A stretch of DNA of 64,000 nucleotides, from the NCBI RefSeq assembly GCF_001282945.1, contig NZ_CDMG01000009.1:411504-475503 (forward strand), written 5' to 3'. Made by a program: the position numbers and the translations under genes. The DNA is from Helicobacter ailurogastricus. Lineage in GTDB: Bacteria; Campylobacterota; Campylobacteria; Campylobacterales; Helicobacteraceae. Each line of letters begins with the position of its first letter. The first letter of the stretch is position 1. Of this stretch, positions 26,478 through 36,488 are shown one piece after another. Under the pieces are notes generated by a model. That model searched no databases. It was not told the origin of the DNA and saw only the letters and a program-made list of their open reading frames with translations.

Positions 26478-27440
26478 ATGCTTGTGGATACCTTTGCACG
26501 CCGTATCGATTACCTACGGGTGTCTGTAACCAAGCAGTGTAATTTTAGGTGCCAGTACTGCATGCCGACCACACCCATGGATTTTGAAGAAGAATTGTTG
26601 CCCCTTGATAAAATGCTAGAGTTCATTAAAATCGCCATCGATGAGGGGGTGGCTAAAATCCGCATCACGGGCGGAGAGCCTTTGATTCGCAAAGATTTAG
26701 CCCCCTTCATCGCTAAAATCCACGCCTACGCCCCGCATGTGAAGTTAGCCCTAACCACAAACGGGTTTTTGTTAAAAAACCAAGCCGCACAACTCAAAGA
26801 AGCGGGCTTAGAGCGAGTCAATGTGTCCTTAGATTCGCTAAAGCCAGAGAGGGTCGCTAAAATCTCGCAAAAAGACGGCTTGAAAGCGGTTTTAGAGGGC
26901 GTGGAGGAGGCGTTAAAGGTGGGCTTGGGGCTGAAGTTTAACATGGTTGTTTTACGTGGGATCAATGAGGATGAGGTTTTAGAGCTTTTGGAGTTTGCCA
27001 GGGGCAAAAACGCCCAAATCCGCTACATTGAGTTTATGGAGAACACGCATGCCAATAGCCAACTAAGGGGCCTTAGCGAGGCGCAGATTTTGAAGGCAAT
27101 TAAACAAAAATACCCCAACTTGTGCCTTAAGAGCGAGGGGTTAAGCCCTTCTAAGATTTACGCCCTAGAGGATGGCTATGAATTTGGCATCATTGCCCCG
27201 CACAATGACGACTTTTGCAAACATTGCAATAAAATCCGCCTGAGTGCGGATGGTACGATTTTCCCCTGTCTTTACTACCAAGACAGCGTGAGCGCAAAAG
27301 GCGCGATTTTACAAGGCGATCTAACGCAAATGCGCCACGCCCTGCACCAAAGCGTGCATAACAAACCCGAAAAGAATTTATGGCAAGCGGGCACACAAAA
27401 CCAAGTGTCCGAGCGGGCTTTTTACAAAACGGGAGGATGA
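26478..27440 (+). CDS. moaA: MoaA radical SAM GTP 3',8-cyclase
   Basis: First enzyme of molybdenum cofactor synthesis; with MoaC converts GTP to cyclic pyranopterin. The N-terminal radical SAM cluster is 'CNFRCQYC', followed by '[12 protein letters not shown]'. The C-terminal cluster is '[18 protein letters not shown]', and the protein ends in the activating Gly-Gly. Start moved to ATG 26478, seven bases after GGAG, giving the known N terminus '[18 protein letters not shown]'. Divergent from the restriction genes. Confidence 0.96.
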   Translation: MLVDTFARRIDYLRVSVTKQCNFRCQYCMPTTPMDFEEELLPLDKMLEFIKIAIDEGVAKIRITGGEPLIRKDLAPFIAKIHAYAPHVKLALTTNGFLLKNQAAQLKEAGLERVNVSLDSLKPERVAKISQKDGLKAVLEGVEEALKVGLGLKFNMVVLRGINEDEVLELLEFARGKNAQIRYIEFMENTHANSQLRGLSEAQILKAIKQKYPNLCLKSEGLSPSKIYALEDGYEFGIIAPHNDDFCKHCNKIRLSADGTIFPCLYYQDSVSAKGAILQGDLTQMRHALHQSVHNKPEKNLWQAGTQNQVSERAFYKTGG

Positions 27441-27458
27441 CCCTGAAAGGATGAAGCG

Positions 27459-28541
27459 ATGGATTTATTAGAACAAGCCCTAAGCGGGCAATGCACTGAG
27501 GCGAGCGCTCTAGCTAAACTTTATGATTACGATTTATTCGTTTTAGCTAAAGAAGCGCACGCGATCCGCACCCAAATGCACCAAGACAAAGTCTATTTCA
27601 ACACCAACCGCCACATCAACCCAAGCAATGTCTGCCAAGATAGTTGCAAGTTTTGCGCTTTTTCTGCTGGCCGCAAGAACCCCAACCCCTACGAGATGAG
27701 CCAAGAGCAGATTTTAGATCAGATTTCTAGCTCTTATGCGCGGGGCATTAAAGAGGTGCATGTGGTGAGCGCACACAACCCCAATTACACCTATCATTGG
27801 TATTTCGAGCTCTTTAGGGCGATCAAGGCGGGGTTTAAAGACCTGCATTTAAAGGCGATGACCGCGGCTGAGGTGCATTTTTTAAGCACGAAGTTTAACA
27901 AGCCCTACCAAGAGGTGCTAGAGGACATGCTAAAGGCGGGGGTGGATAGCATGCCCGGGGGCGGGGCGGAGATTTTTGATGAAAAGGTGAGGAAGCACAT
28001 TTGCGCGGGCAAGGTGAGCTCTGCTAGGTGGCTTGAGATTCACCAATACTGGCACTCTTTAGGCAAAATGAGCAACGCGACCATGCTCTTTGGGCATGTG
28101 GAGAGCAGAGAGCACCGCTTGGATCACATGTTGCGCTTGAAGCACGCCCAAAGCCCGCAAACAAAAGTGCAGGCAAAAGAGGGAGGGTTTAACGCCTTCA
28201 TCCCCTTGCTCTATCAAAAGGACAATAACTTTTTAAAGGTGGATCAAAGCCCAAGCGCGGTGGAGATTTTAAAAACCATTGCCATTGCCCGCATTGTGCT
28301 CTTAAACATCCCCCACATTAAGGCCTACTGGGCGACTTTGGGTCTGAACTTAGCCCTAGTGGCCCAAGAGTTTGGGGCGGATGATTTGGACGGCACGATT
28401 GAAGTGGAGATGATCCAATCAGCCGGGGGGGCTAAGAGCAAAAAAGGGGTTTGTAAAGAGGATTTGATCTATCAAATCAAGGACGCGCGCTTTTGCGCCA
28501 TTGAGAGGGACAGCTTGTATAACCCCATCCAAACATGGTAA
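27459..28541 (+). CDS. mqnE: MqnE aminofutalosine synthase
   Basis: Radical SAM enzyme joining 3-enolpyruvylbenzoate and SAM to form aminofutalosine, an early step in futalosine-route menaquinone synthesis. The iron-sulfur motif is 'CQDSCKFCAF'. The 360 residues contain 'GVDSMPGGGAEIFDEKVR' and 'EVEMIQSAGGAKSKKG', typical of MqnE rather than MqnC. It follows moaA by 18 bases. H. pylori HP0654 is the positional counterpart, next to bamA. Confidence 0.92.
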   Translation: MDLLEQALSGQCTEASALAKLYDYDLFVLAKEAHAIRTQMHQDKVYFNTNRHINPSNVCQDSCKFCAFSAGRKNPNPYEMSQEQILDQISSSYARGIKEVHVVSAHNPNYTYHWYFELFRAIKAGFKDLHLKAMTAAEVHFLSTKFNKPYQEVLEDMLKAGVDSMPGGGAEIFDEKVRKHICAGKVSSARWLEIHQYWHSLGKMSNATMLFGHVESREHRLDHMLRLKHAQSPQTKVQAKEGGFNAFIPLLYQKDNNFLKVDQSPSAVEILKTIAIARIVLLNIPHIKAYWATLGLNLALVAQEFGADDLDGTIEVEMIQSAGGAKSKKGVCKEDLIYQIKDARFCAIERDSLYNPIQTW

Positions 28542-28599
28542 AAAGTGTGTATTTTTGTTATTTTGTTGGTTTTTTGTTTACCAAAATGTTATTTTTGGG

Positions 28600-28605
28600 T
28601 ATAAT
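28600..28605 (+). promoter_or_regulatory. -10 box for bamA
   Basis: A perfect TATAAT sits in a strongly T/A-phased stretch (28548-28605), the usual form of Helicobacter housekeeping promoters. RNA would begin near 28612, leaving a leader of about 14 bases. Confidence 0.65.
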
Positions 28606-28625
28606 GCACGGATTGCAAAAGCCAA

Positions 28626-31169
28626 ATGCAAGGATTCCGCATTAAAAAGTTTTTCACAGTTTGCCTAGTTTGGCTCGGCCAATTTTTTTTGCCCCTAGAC
28701 GCTGCTGAGGAGAGGATCACCAGAATTGAGTACAGAAACCTCTCTTACATGTCGGATATGCTTGCCAATGAGATTGTCAAGATCAAGAAAAACGACGTTT
28801 TGGACTTGAAAGCGATCGATGAGGCCGTCTTGGCTTTGTATAATCAGGGCTACTTCGAAGATGTCTATGCGACCTTTAAAGACGGTGATTTGGTCTTCCA
28901 CTTCAAAGAAAAGCCCCGCATCGCTAGCATTGAAATCAAGGGCTATGGGACTGAGAAAGAGAAAGAGAATCTTTACAACCAAATGGGGATCAAAAAAGGC
29001 GACACCTACGATGAAACCAAACTAGACAACGCCAAATACATTTTAAAGAGTGCCCTAGAGCAACAGGGCTATTATGGCAGCGTGGTGGAGGTGCGCACAG
29101 AAAATTTAGCCGGCGAGGGGGCGTATCGGATCATCTTTGATGTGAATCGTGGGAATAACATTTACATCACCAAATCCGTTTATGAGGGGCGCAAACAGCT
29201 AAAACCCCGCTTGGTAGAGAGTCTTAGCGCAAACAAACAGCGCGACTTTATGGGCTGGATGTGGGGCTTAAACTCGGGTAAATTGCACTTAAACGAGTTA
29301 GAGTACGACTCCATGCGTATCCAAGATGTCTATTTACGCAATGGGTTTTTAGATGTCAATGTGTCCTCCCCTTTCTTAAACACCAACTTTGGTACGCACA
29401 AGGCCAAGCTTTACTATAAGGTCAAAGAGGGGATTCAATACCGCGTTTCAGGCATCGAGATCAAAATCGATAAACAAGTCGTGCCGATGGCTAAACTTTT
29501 AAAATCCATTAAGATCCACAAAAACGCCGTTTTTAACATCGAGCACATGCGCGCAGATGCCCAAATCTTAAAAAGAGAAGTCGCTGACCAAGGTTATGCT
29601 TTCGCGGTGGTTAAGCCCGACCTAGATAAGGATGAAAAACACGGCACCGTGAAGGTGATTTACCACATCCAAACCGGGGACTTGGTCTATATCAACGACA
29701 TCATCATCTCGGGCAACCAGCGCACCAGCGATCGGGTGATTCGCCGTGAGGTGTGGTTAAGCCCCAAAGAGCGTTATAGTCTCACTAAAGTCGCCAGCTC
29801 TGAAAGTGCGTTGCGCCGCTTAGGCTTCTTCTCTAAAGTAAAAATCGAAGAGCGGCGGGTCAATAGCCAGCTGATGGACTTGTTGGTGAATGTCGAAGAG
29901 GGGCGCACGGGGCAGTTGCAATTTGGGCTAGGTTATGGCAGCTATGGGGGGCTCATGCTCAATGGCAGTGTGAGCGAGAAAAACCTCTTTGGCACGGGAC
30001 AAAGCATGAGCTTATACGCCAACATCTCCACCGGTGGGGGCAATAAAAACTACGGCATTCGGGGCAGCGGACGGATGTTTTCAGGCAACTTGACTTTAAG
30101 AAACCCGCGCATTTTTGACAGCCGCTATAGTTCTTCTATTAGCCTTTTTGCGGAATACATCATCAACTACAACTATATCCAACAAGGCGGGGGTTTTAGC
30201 GTGAGTGCAGGGCGCATGATCACCAACACCTTCAGCATGAATTTGGGCTACAATTACAGCCTCAATAAAATTTTGGGCTTTTCTAGCCCCTTGTATGAAA
30301 TGTTTTACAGCAGTACCAACACGATCATTAAAGGCCCCAATGGCTCGCCCGTCACAGGCCCCGATGGCCAACCCTTACGCGGATTGTGGAGCAGGGACTA
30401 CAACACTCCCACAACCAGCTCTTTCACACTCAGCACTAATTTTGACAACACAGATGACTATTACTTCCCCAGAAATGGTTTCACCTTTTCTAACTACACC
30501 ACAATGTCTGGTCTGCCCTCAGATCACCCCCTTAATTCGTGGAATGGACTAGGAGGGAATGTCCGCAACACGAAAATTTATGGCAAATTTGCCGCCTATA
30601 AAGACCTCAAAAAATATTTACTCATCGATCTCATCGCCCGCTTTAAAACCCAAGGGGGCTATATTTTCCGCTACAACACAGAAGACTACTTGCCCCTAAA
30701 CTCTGTGTTCTATATGGGGGGCGTTACCACCATTAGAGGCTTTAGAAACAGCTCGATCACACCCAAAACCAACTTAGGGATGTGGGTAGGGGGCGATGGG
30801 CTTTACACAGGCTCAGTGGAGCTGAGTTATGGGCTTTTAAAAGCAGCGAAAATGCGCTTGGCGTGGTTCTTTGACTGGGGCTTTTTGACCTATAAAACCC
30901 CTGATAAAGCCGGGGGCTTTTGGCAACAAGCTTACTCAACCAATGTGAGTTTTAAAGATTATGGCGTGGTGGGGGCGGGCTTTGAGCACGCCACTTGGCG
31001 GGCTTCTACGGGCCTACAAATTGAGTGGATTTCCCCCATGGGTCCTTTGGTGCTCATTTTCCCCATTGCCTTCTTTAACGAGTGGAGCGATAAAAAGGGC
31101 TTGTGGTTTAACCCCAACTTGAACGACTACACCCAACGCTTCGCCTTCTCAATGGGTACCCGTTTTTAG
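28626..31169 (+). CDS. bamA: BamA outer-membrane assembly protein
   Basis: Essential Omp85 protein that inserts beta-barrels into the outer membrane. After a signal peptide ending near residue 27, POTRA repeats cover about 30-430, and the C-terminal half is a 16-strand barrel. The conserved barrel-lumen motif is '[10 protein letters not shown]', and the last residues 'FAFSMGTRF' end in Phe as required. Length 847 is slightly long but normal for Helicobacter. Flanking mqnE and mqnC as in H. pylori (HP0655). Confidence 0.96.
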   Translation: MQGFRIKKFFTVCLVWLGQFFLPLDAAEERITRIEYRNLSYMSDMLANEIVKIKKNDVLDLKAIDEAVLALYNQGYFEDVYATFKDGDLVFHFKEKPRIASIEIKGYGTEKEKENLYNQMGIKKGDTYDETKLDNAKYILKSALEQQGYYGSVVEVRTENLAGEGAYRIIFDVNRGNNIYITKSVYEGRKQLKPRLVESLSANKQRDFMGWMWGLNSGKLHLNELEYDSMRIQDVYLRNGFLDVNVSSPFLNTNFGTHKAKLYYKVKEGIQYRVSGIEIKIDKQVVPMAKLLKSIKIHKNAVFNIEHMRADAQILKREVADQGYAFAVVKPDLDKDEKHGTVKVIYHIQTGDLVYINDIIISGNQRTSDRVIRREVWLSPKERYSLTKVASSESALRRLGFFSKVKIEERRVNSQLMDLLVNVEEGRTGQLQFGLGYGSYGGLMLNGSVSEKNLFGTGQSMSLYANISTGGGNKNYGIRGSGRMFSGNLTLRNPRIFDSRYSSSISLFAEYIINYNYIQQGGGFSVSAGRMITNTFSMNLGYNYSLNKILGFSSPLYEMFYSSTNTIIKGPNGSPVTGPDGQPLRGLWSRDYNTPTTSSFTLSTNFDNTDDYYFPRNGFTFSNYTTMSGLPSDHPLNSWNGLGGNVRNTKIYGKFAAYKDLKKYLLIDLIARFKTQGGYIFRYNTEDYLPLNSVFYMGGVTTIRGFRNSSITPKTNLGMWVGGDGLYTGSVELSYGLLKAAKMRLAWFFDWGFLTYKTPDKAGGFWQQAYSTNVSFKDYGVVGAGFEHATWRASTGLQIEWISPMGPLVLIFPIAFFNEWSDKKGLWFNPNLNDYTQRFAFSMGTRF

Positions 31170-31177
31170 GAGAGAAT

Positions 31178-32227
31178 ATGCGTTTAAGCAGAGCAGAATT
31201 GCTAGATTATATGGCCAACAAGCCCCTAAAAGAATTGGGGCAAATGGCTTTAGCCAAAAAGCAAGAGTTGCACCCAGAAAACACCACGACCTTTATTGTG
31301 GATCGCAACATCAATTACACCAATATCTGTTTCGTGGATTGTAAATTTTGCGCTTTTAAGCGGACGCTCAAGGATAAAGACGCGTATATCTTGGACTTTA
31401 AAACGATCGATCAAAAAATCGAGGAGCTGTTAGCCATTGGGGGGACGCAAATCCTCTTTCAAGGCGGGGTGCATCCGCAGTTAAAAATCGATTACTATGA
31501 AAATTTAGTCGCCCACATCGCCCAAAAATTCCCCACCATCACCATACACGGCTTTTCAGCAGTCGAGATCGACTACATTGCCAAAATTTCTAGGCTGTCC
31601 TTGCAAGAAGTTTTGGGCCGTTTAAAAGCGGCGGGCTTAAGCTCAATTCCTGGGGCGGGGGCAGAGGTTTTAAGCGATCGGGTGCGTGCGAAAATTGCGC
31701 CTAAGAAACTAAGCGCAGATCGCTGGATTGAGGTGCATAAAGAGGCGCACAAGTTAGGCATTAAAAGCACGGCGACCATGATGTTTGGCACAACGGACAC
31801 CGATGAAGACATCGCCGAGCATTTGGAGCGGGTGCGCAATCTGCAAGATGAAACGGGGGGCTTTAGGGCGTTTATTTTGTGGAGCTTTCAGCCCGATTTT
31901 ACCCCTCTGCAACAAGAAATGCCCCACATTAGAAAAGCCAGTTCTAACCGCTATTTGCGCCTGTTAGCCTGCAGTCGGTTATTTTTAGATAATGTAAAAA
32001 ACATCCAAAGTTCTTGGGTGACACAGGGGGCTTTTATCGGGCAGTTGGCTCTGTTGTTTGGGGCCAATGATTTAGGGAGTGTAATGATGGAGGAAAATGT
32101 CGTTAAGGCAGCCGGTACGAGCTTTTGTTTAAACGAGCAGGAGATGGTGCGCTTGATCGAGGACATCGGCAGCCTTGCGGCCAAGCGCAACACGGCCTAT
32201 GAAATTTTAAAACACTACCATGTCTAA
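31178..32227 (+). CDS. mqnC: MqnC dehypoxanthine futalosine cyclase
   Basis: Radical SAM enzyme closing the ring of dehypoxanthine futalosine in menaquinone synthesis. The cluster motif is 'CFVDCKFCAF', followed by 'ILFQGGVHPQLKIDYY', 'SSIPGAGAEVLSDRVR' and 'FILWSFQPDFTPL', all MqnC hallmarks. 349 residues. It starts 8 bases after bamA and overlaps the next gene by 8 bases. Confidence 0.93.
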   Translation: MRLSRAELLDYMANKPLKELGQMALAKKQELHPENTTTFIVDRNINYTNICFVDCKFCAFKRTLKDKDAYILDFKTIDQKIEELLAIGGTQILFQGGVHPQLKIDYYENLVAHIAQKFPTITIHGFSAVEIDYIAKISRLSLQEVLGRLKAAGLSSIPGAGAEVLSDRVRAKIAPKKLSADRWIEVHKEAHKLGIKSTATMMFGTTDTDEDIAEHLERVRNLQDETGGFRAFILWSFQPDFTPLQQEMPHIRKASSNRYLRLLACSRLFLDNVKNIQSSWVTQGAFIGQLALLFGANDLGSVMMEENVVKAAGTSFCLNEQEMVRLIEDIGSLAAKRNTAYEILKHYHV

Positions 32228-33674
32228 TAAAATCCGCAACATGCGCTATACTTTGTTGCTGGTCTTAGTGGCCGTGCTTCTTATAGTGCTTGGAGTTTAT
32301 AAGGAAAAGAAAATGCCAACAAAAACACAAGAAAAAACCACAGAGGTGATTAAACGCAACGAAGTGGGTGAGAGAATCCATTATTTTGAGGTCAAGGGCG
32401 TAAAAATCCCCGTCATTTATGAAAATAACCACATCTTGCCTATGGGGACGGTCAAGCTGATGTTTATGGGCGGGGGCAACGTCATGGATAAGGACAAATT
32501 CGGCCTCTCAAAGCTGAGTGCGAGCATTTTAAATGAGGGCACAAAGGAGCTAGGCAGCATCGCCTTTGCCGAACAATTAGAGCAATTGGCCATCACGCTG
32601 GATGCAGACATCCGCTTAGAGTCCTTACACATTGATCTGAGCTTTTTAAAAGAATACCAAGGCAAGGCCATTTCTTATTTGCACGATCTCTTGCTCTCGC
32701 CCAATCTCACGCCCAGCACTTTAGAGAAAGTCCAACAGCGCATGGTCGCCGCGGCCTTGAATAAAGAGAGCAACTTTGACTATGTAGCGCAACTGGGTTT
32801 AAACGAAATTTTATTTGCGGGCACTCCCCTAGCGCACCCGGCCACAGGCACCCCCAAGAGCATTAAATCGATCTCACTAGAGGATGTCAAAAAACGCCTA
32901 GAGGATGCCCTAGACATTGAGCGGTTGATCATTGTCATGGGGGGGGATTTGGATATCAATAAAACCCTAGAGGCCTTAAAACCCACTCTAGAGTCCTTGC
33001 CCTCCAACAAGCCCTTCTTCACCCCCTATTTTAGCACCACTGAAAAACCTGAAACGAAAGTGGTCTATAAGGACAGCCAACAGGCTTATATTTACTTTGG
33101 TTCGCCCTTTGTGATGAAGGATTTAGCCAAAGAATTGCCCTTAGCAAAAGTCATGGGCTTTGTGTTGGGCTCTAGTGGATTTGGCTCTCGTTTAATGGAC
33201 ATCATCCGCGTTAAAGAGGGCTTGGCCTACAGTGCCTATATGCGCATCCAGCTCTCTAGAATCATCAATTGCACCACAGGCTATTTACAAACAAAACTAG
33301 AGAACCAAGATAAAAGCGTGGCTTTAGTTAAAAAGGTGATTAAAGAGTTTGTCGAAAAAGGGATCACACAGGAAGAGCTAGATGGGGCGAAAAAGTTTTT
33401 ACTAGGCTCTGAACCTTTGGCTAACGAAACCATCAGCAAAAGGCTCACAACCAAATTCCACAACTTCTACTTAGGCCTGCCCATAAACTACGATGTTACC
33501 ATGCTAGAGCGCATTAGAAAAATGACCCTAGAGGAAATCAACGATTACATCAAATCGCACACAGAGATCAACGATCTAAGCTTTAGCATCGTAACCATGG
33601 ACCCCAAAAACCCCAAATACAATAAGCTCGTGGGCAAAGAAGAAAAAAAAGAAGTGGCTAACCAAGGTATTTAA
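32220..33674 (+). CDS. M16-family peptidase-like protein lacking zinc site
   Basis: Membrane-anchored M16 (insulinase/processing-peptidase) homologue, 484 residues with one N-terminal helix (about 10-27) and the rest probably periplasmic. The position of the zinc motif HxxEH reads 'GLSKLSASILNEGTKELG', so the metal ligands are gone. The second-subunit R/Y motif 'FGSRLMDIIRVKEGLAYSAY' is kept. This fits the non-catalytic partner of an M16B pair. It corresponds by position to HP0657 (YmxG). Overlaps hypD by 17 bases, tail to tail. Confidence 0.87.
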   Translation: MSNKIRNMRYTLLLVLVAVLLIVLGVYKEKKMPTKTQEKTTEVIKRNEVGERIHYFEVKGVKIPVIYENNHILPMGTVKLMFMGGGNVMDKDKFGLSKLSASILNEGTKELGSIAFAEQLEQLAITLDADIRLESLHIDLSFLKEYQGKAISYLHDLLLSPNLTPSTLEKVQQRMVAAALNKESNFDYVAQLGLNEILFAGTPLAHPATGTPKSIKSISLEDVKKRLEDALDIERLIIVMGGDLDINKTLEALKPTLESLPSNKPFFTPYFSTTEKPETKVVYKDSQQAYIYFGSPFVMKDLAKELPLAKVMGFVLGSSGFGSRLMDIIRVKEGLAYSAYMRIQLSRIINCTTGYLQTKLENQDKSVALVKKVIKEFVEKGITQEELDGAKKFLLGSEPLANETISKRLTTKFHNFYLGLPINYDVTMLERIRKMTLEEINDYIKSHTEINDLSFSIVTMDPKNPKYNKLVGKEEKKEVANQGI

Positions 33675-34758
33675 AATACGCCGCGCAAGCCCCCTCGGCG
33701 CTCACCATGCACGCCCCCACAGGATGGCTAGGGGTGCAGGCTTTGTTAAACAGGGTGCAATCTAGGGGTTTGGCAAGCCCTTTTAAAATCTGTCCGCAAA
33801 GGCAGTTCTTGGGCTCAAGTGCGCTTTGCTTTGGTAGGAGCTTGGCAAACACCACTTCAGCGTCAAAATCCGCAAACTCGGGGCGCACTTGCATGGCTGA
33901 AAAAGGGATTTCTCCTAAGCCACGCCATGCAAAACTTGGGCGCACTTGCATGGTCTGCGCGATCAAACTTTGTGCCTTTAAATTGCCTGCAAAGCTCACC
34001 ACGCGGCTATATTGGACCTCTAAAAGGGCTTGTTTGTTTAAAGCTTGGCGCACAATCCGCAAGATGCCATCCAACATATCCACGGGCTCAAAGCCTGCCA
34101 CCACAATGGGGATTTGAAAGAGATCGAGCAGGGGTTGATAAATCTTAGCCCCCGTGATGACGCTTACATGCGAGGGGGCGATGAGGGCATTTATGGAGGC
34201 GTTTTTTAGCACGGCTTGCACGCTGGGGGGCACAAGCACATGGTTATTGTGGAAAAAAAGGTTTCTCAAACCTTTTTCTCTAGCCTGCAATAATAAACTT
34301 GCTGTCATGGGGGTGGTGGTTTCAAACCCGATCGCCACAAACACGACCTTTTTATGCGGGTTAGTGGTGGCGATCTCTAGGGCTTGCAGGGGGGAATAGA
34401 CAAAGCGCACATCAGCCCCCCTAGCCCTTAAGCCTTGCAGGCTCAATTTGCTCCCGGGTACACGCATTAAATCCGCCAAAGTGATTAAAATTGTGTCTGG
34501 CATTTGAGCTAAAGCGATGGCCTCATCGATGCGCAGTTTTGGCATCACGCACACAGGACAACCGGGGCCATGCACAAAGTCTAGGGGGGTGTCTTGTAAG
34601 AGATTTAACAAACCATAGCGCATGAGAGAGTGGGTGTGCCCGCCACACACCTCCATGATTTTAAAGGGGGCTTGCAGCTTAGAGCTCTCTTTTTTAATTT
34701 GGCTGACAAGGGCTAAAATGGTGTCCTTGTCCCTAAAAGAGCCGATAAAATCAGTCAT
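33658..34758 (-). CDS. hypD: HypD hydrogenase maturation protein
   Basis: Iron-sulfur scaffold on which the Fe(CN)2CO unit of NiFe hydrogenase is built, together with HypC. Conserved motifs: 'MEVCGGHTHSLMRYGL' near residue 38, 'GPGCPVCVMP' near 65 and 'AIGFETTTPMTASLLL'. The C-terminal Cys set 'CLCGQILKGLAKP' through 'CTPSHPVGACMVSAEGAC' holds the cluster. Starts inside the last 8 bases of hypC. Confidence 0.96.
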   Translation of the reverse strand: MTDFIGSFRDKDTILALVSQIKKESSKLQAPFKIMEVCGGHTHSLMRYGLLNLLQDTPLDFVHGPGCPVCVMPKLRIDEAIALAQMPDTILITLADLMRVPGSKLSLQGLRARGADVRFVYSPLQALEIATTNPHKKVVFVAIGFETTTPMTASLLLQAREKGLRNLFFHNNHVLVPPSVQAVLKNASINALIAPSHVSVITGAKIYQPLLDLFQIPIVVAGFEPVDMLDGILRIVRQALNKQALLEVQYSRVVSFAGNLKAQSLIAQTMQVRPSFAWRGLGEIPFSAMQVRPEFADFDAEVVFAKLLPKQSALEPKNCLCGQILKGLAKPLDCTLFNKACTPSHPVGACMVSAEGACAAYFKYLG

Positions 34759-34984
34759 CCTGCTCCATTTTAGCGACCATCTCGGCGTAAAGCTTTAAAG
34801 ATTCTAGGGCTTCATTGGTGTCGATCTTACCCACCACAAAGCCAATGTGTAGCAACACAAAATCTCCCACATCTACGGGCTCGTCCATTAAGTCCAAACT
34901 TGCCCGCCTTTGCACGCCCAAAGTTTCTAAAGTCGCCGTGTTGCCCTCAAGAGCAATGACTTTAGAGGGAATCGCTAAACACAT
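34751..34984 (-). CDS. hypC: HypC hydrogenase maturation chaperone
   Basis: Small chaperone (77 residues) that carries the iron ligand unit from HypD to the hydrogenase large subunit. The essential N-terminal Cys is residue 2 in 'MCLAIPSKVIALEG'. 'GDFVLLHIGFVVGKID' is typical. Its start shares one base with the hypB stop region, and it runs into hypD, giving a tightly coupled hypBCD unit. Confidence 0.96.
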   Translation of the reverse strand: MCLAIPSKVIALEGNTATLETLGVQRRASLDLMDEPVDVGDFVLLHIGFVVGKIDTNEALESLKLYAEMVAKMEQDD

Positions 34985-35718
34985 TAAAAGGCGTGGCTTG
35001 ATTGGTAATTTTGCGCCCGCCTTGCAACAAGAAAGTCTTTAAAGGCCTCTAGACTCGCGCGGTCTTTAGAGCTTACGGTAAAAATGGGCGTGCCCGGCTT
35101 GAGCTTATCCATGTCCTCTTGCACCTGAGAAATCCTAAAGCCAAAGACATCCATTAAATCCGCCTTGCTCACCACCACGGCATCGGCGCACAAAAACATG
35201 CTGGGGTATTTGAGCACTTTATCATCGCCCTCTGGCGTGGAGAGCAAAACGATATTCATCGCCGCGCCCAAGTTGTAGCTAGAGGGGCAAACCAAGTTGC
35301 CGACATTTTCAATCACCAAGTAATCACTTTGAGCGATCGCGCCCTTGTCTTTTAAAATGTCATAAGCCCCCTCTAACATCGCCGCCTCTAAGTGGCACGC
35401 CTCCCCTGTGGTGATCTGCTGGGCGGCGACATTTTTCTTAATCAAGCGATCGGCATCGCGGTTTGTCTGCAAATCCCCCTCAATCACACAGAATTTAAAA
35501 TCCTCAAAGCTGGCTAAATTCTCCAAAAGTGTGGTTTTGCCACTGCCCGGCGAGCTCATGAAATTGAGCACATACAGCCCATCTGCTGTGTAGCGCTCTT
35601 TCATTTCAAGGGCCTTTAAATCGTTCTTGCTTAAAATTTTCTCCACAACCTTGACATCTTTTTTACTCAGGTTGGGGTTGTTGTTAAGGCTTTGTTCTCT
35701 TGTTGTTGCTTCTAGCAT
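34984..35718 (-). CDS. hypB: HypB nickel GTPase
   Basis: GTPase that delivers nickel to hydrogenase and, in Helicobacter, also supports urease maturation. G-motifs: 'SSPGSGKTTLLENL' (P-loop), 'EGDLQTNRDADR', 'VVSKADLM'. The dimer-interface nickel site is 'GEACHLEA'. There is no His-rich N-terminal tail. Start placed at ATG 35718, six bases after GAGGAG, giving 244 residues 'MLEATTREQSL...'; the longer upstream frame lacks a site. Confidence 0.95.
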   Translation of the reverse strand: MLEATTREQSLNNNPNLSKKDVKVVEKILSKNDLKALEMKERYTADGLYVLNFMSSPGSGKTTLLENLASFEDFKFCVIEGDLQTNRDADRLIKKNVAAQQITTGEACHLEAAMLEGAYDILKDKGAIAQSDYLVIENVGNLVCPSSYNLGAAMNIVLLSTPEGDDKVLKYPSMFLCADAVVVSKADLMDVFGFRISQVQEDMDKLKPGTPIFTVSSKDRASLEAFKDFLVARRAQNYQSSHAF

Positions 35719-35792
35719 GCGTAACTCCTCATTTTGAAAACCCCCCATATTAACACAAAAGGTTTAATAATCTCTTTTCAAGCCAAAGAGGC

Positions 35793-35798
35793 TAAAAT
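35793..35798 (+). promoter_or_regulatory. -10 box very close to rdgB start
   Basis: GGC-TAAAAT ends 6 bases before the ATG at 35805. Transcription would begin at or within a base of the start codon, and no ribosome site lies at normal spacing. A leaderless mRNA is possible. Confidence 0.4.
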
Positions 35799-35804
35799 GC
35801 CCGG

Positions 35805-36458
35805 ATGTTACCTTTAATCTTTTTTAGCAACAACGCCCATAAATGCGCCGAAGTGCGCGCCATTTTAGGCCAAGAGGTGTTGCCCTATGCAAGCCTTGTC
35901 GGACGCGTAGAAGTGCTAGAGAGTGGGGCAAGTTTCACCCAAAATGCCCGCTTAAAAGCGCGCGCACTCTACCCTCTTTTAAAGGATAAGTTTCAAGATT
36001 TTTGCGTGTTGGCGGAGGATAGCGGGCTGTGCGTGGATGCTTTAGCAGGGTTGCCCGGTATTTATAGCGCGCGCTTTGCCAGCATTAAAGAAAACGCCAA
36101 AGAGATGATCGCTAGGGATTTTAACCCGCCTAGCGTGTCTTGCAGCGACACAGACAATAACTGCAAACTCTTGGCATGCTTAGAGGAATTGGGGTTACTG
36201 GAGTCTCCTGCCCGTTTTGTGTGCGTGGTGGCGGTGGGCGTGTGCGGGCAGGGGCGTGTGCTTGAAAAAACCTTTAGGGGGGAGTGCTTGGGTAAAATCA
36301 TCAAAGCCCCCTTAAAGCCTAAAGCCTTTGGCTACGACCCTTTATTCATCCCCCAAGGCTATCACCAAACCATGGACACCTTAAAAGAGAAAAACCAAAT
36401 CTCTCACCGCTTTTTGGCCCTAAAGCAAGTCCAAAGCTTTTTAAAAACCTTGGTTTAA
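35805..36458 (+). CDS. rdgB: RdgB/Ham1 non-canonical purine NTP pyrophosphatase
   Basis: House-cleaning enzyme that hydrolyses dITP, ITP and XTP so they are not built into DNA. The 217 residues open with 'FFSNNAHKCAEVRAIL' (usual T/S-x-N-x-x-K motif, here S-N-N-A-H-K). They continue with 'LAEDSGLCVDALAGLPGIYSAR' motifs, 'KAFGYDPLFIP' and 'ISHRFLALK'. Insertions make it slightly longer than the 195-200 usual in the family. Single gene between divergent hypB and convergent eptA-like gene. Confidence 0.93.
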   Translation: MLPLIFFSNNAHKCAEVRAILGQEVLPYASLVGRVEVLESGASFTQNARLKARALYPLLKDKFQDFCVLAEDSGLCVDALAGLPGIYSARFASIKENAKEMIARDFNPPSVSCSDTDNNCKLLACLEELGLLESPARFVCVVAVGVCGQGRVLEKTFRGECLGKIIKAPLKPKAFGYDPLFIPQGYHQTMDTLKEKNQISHRFLALKQVQSFLKTLV

Positions 36459-36488
36459 TACACCAAATGGCCGCAATAAACCCTTTTT

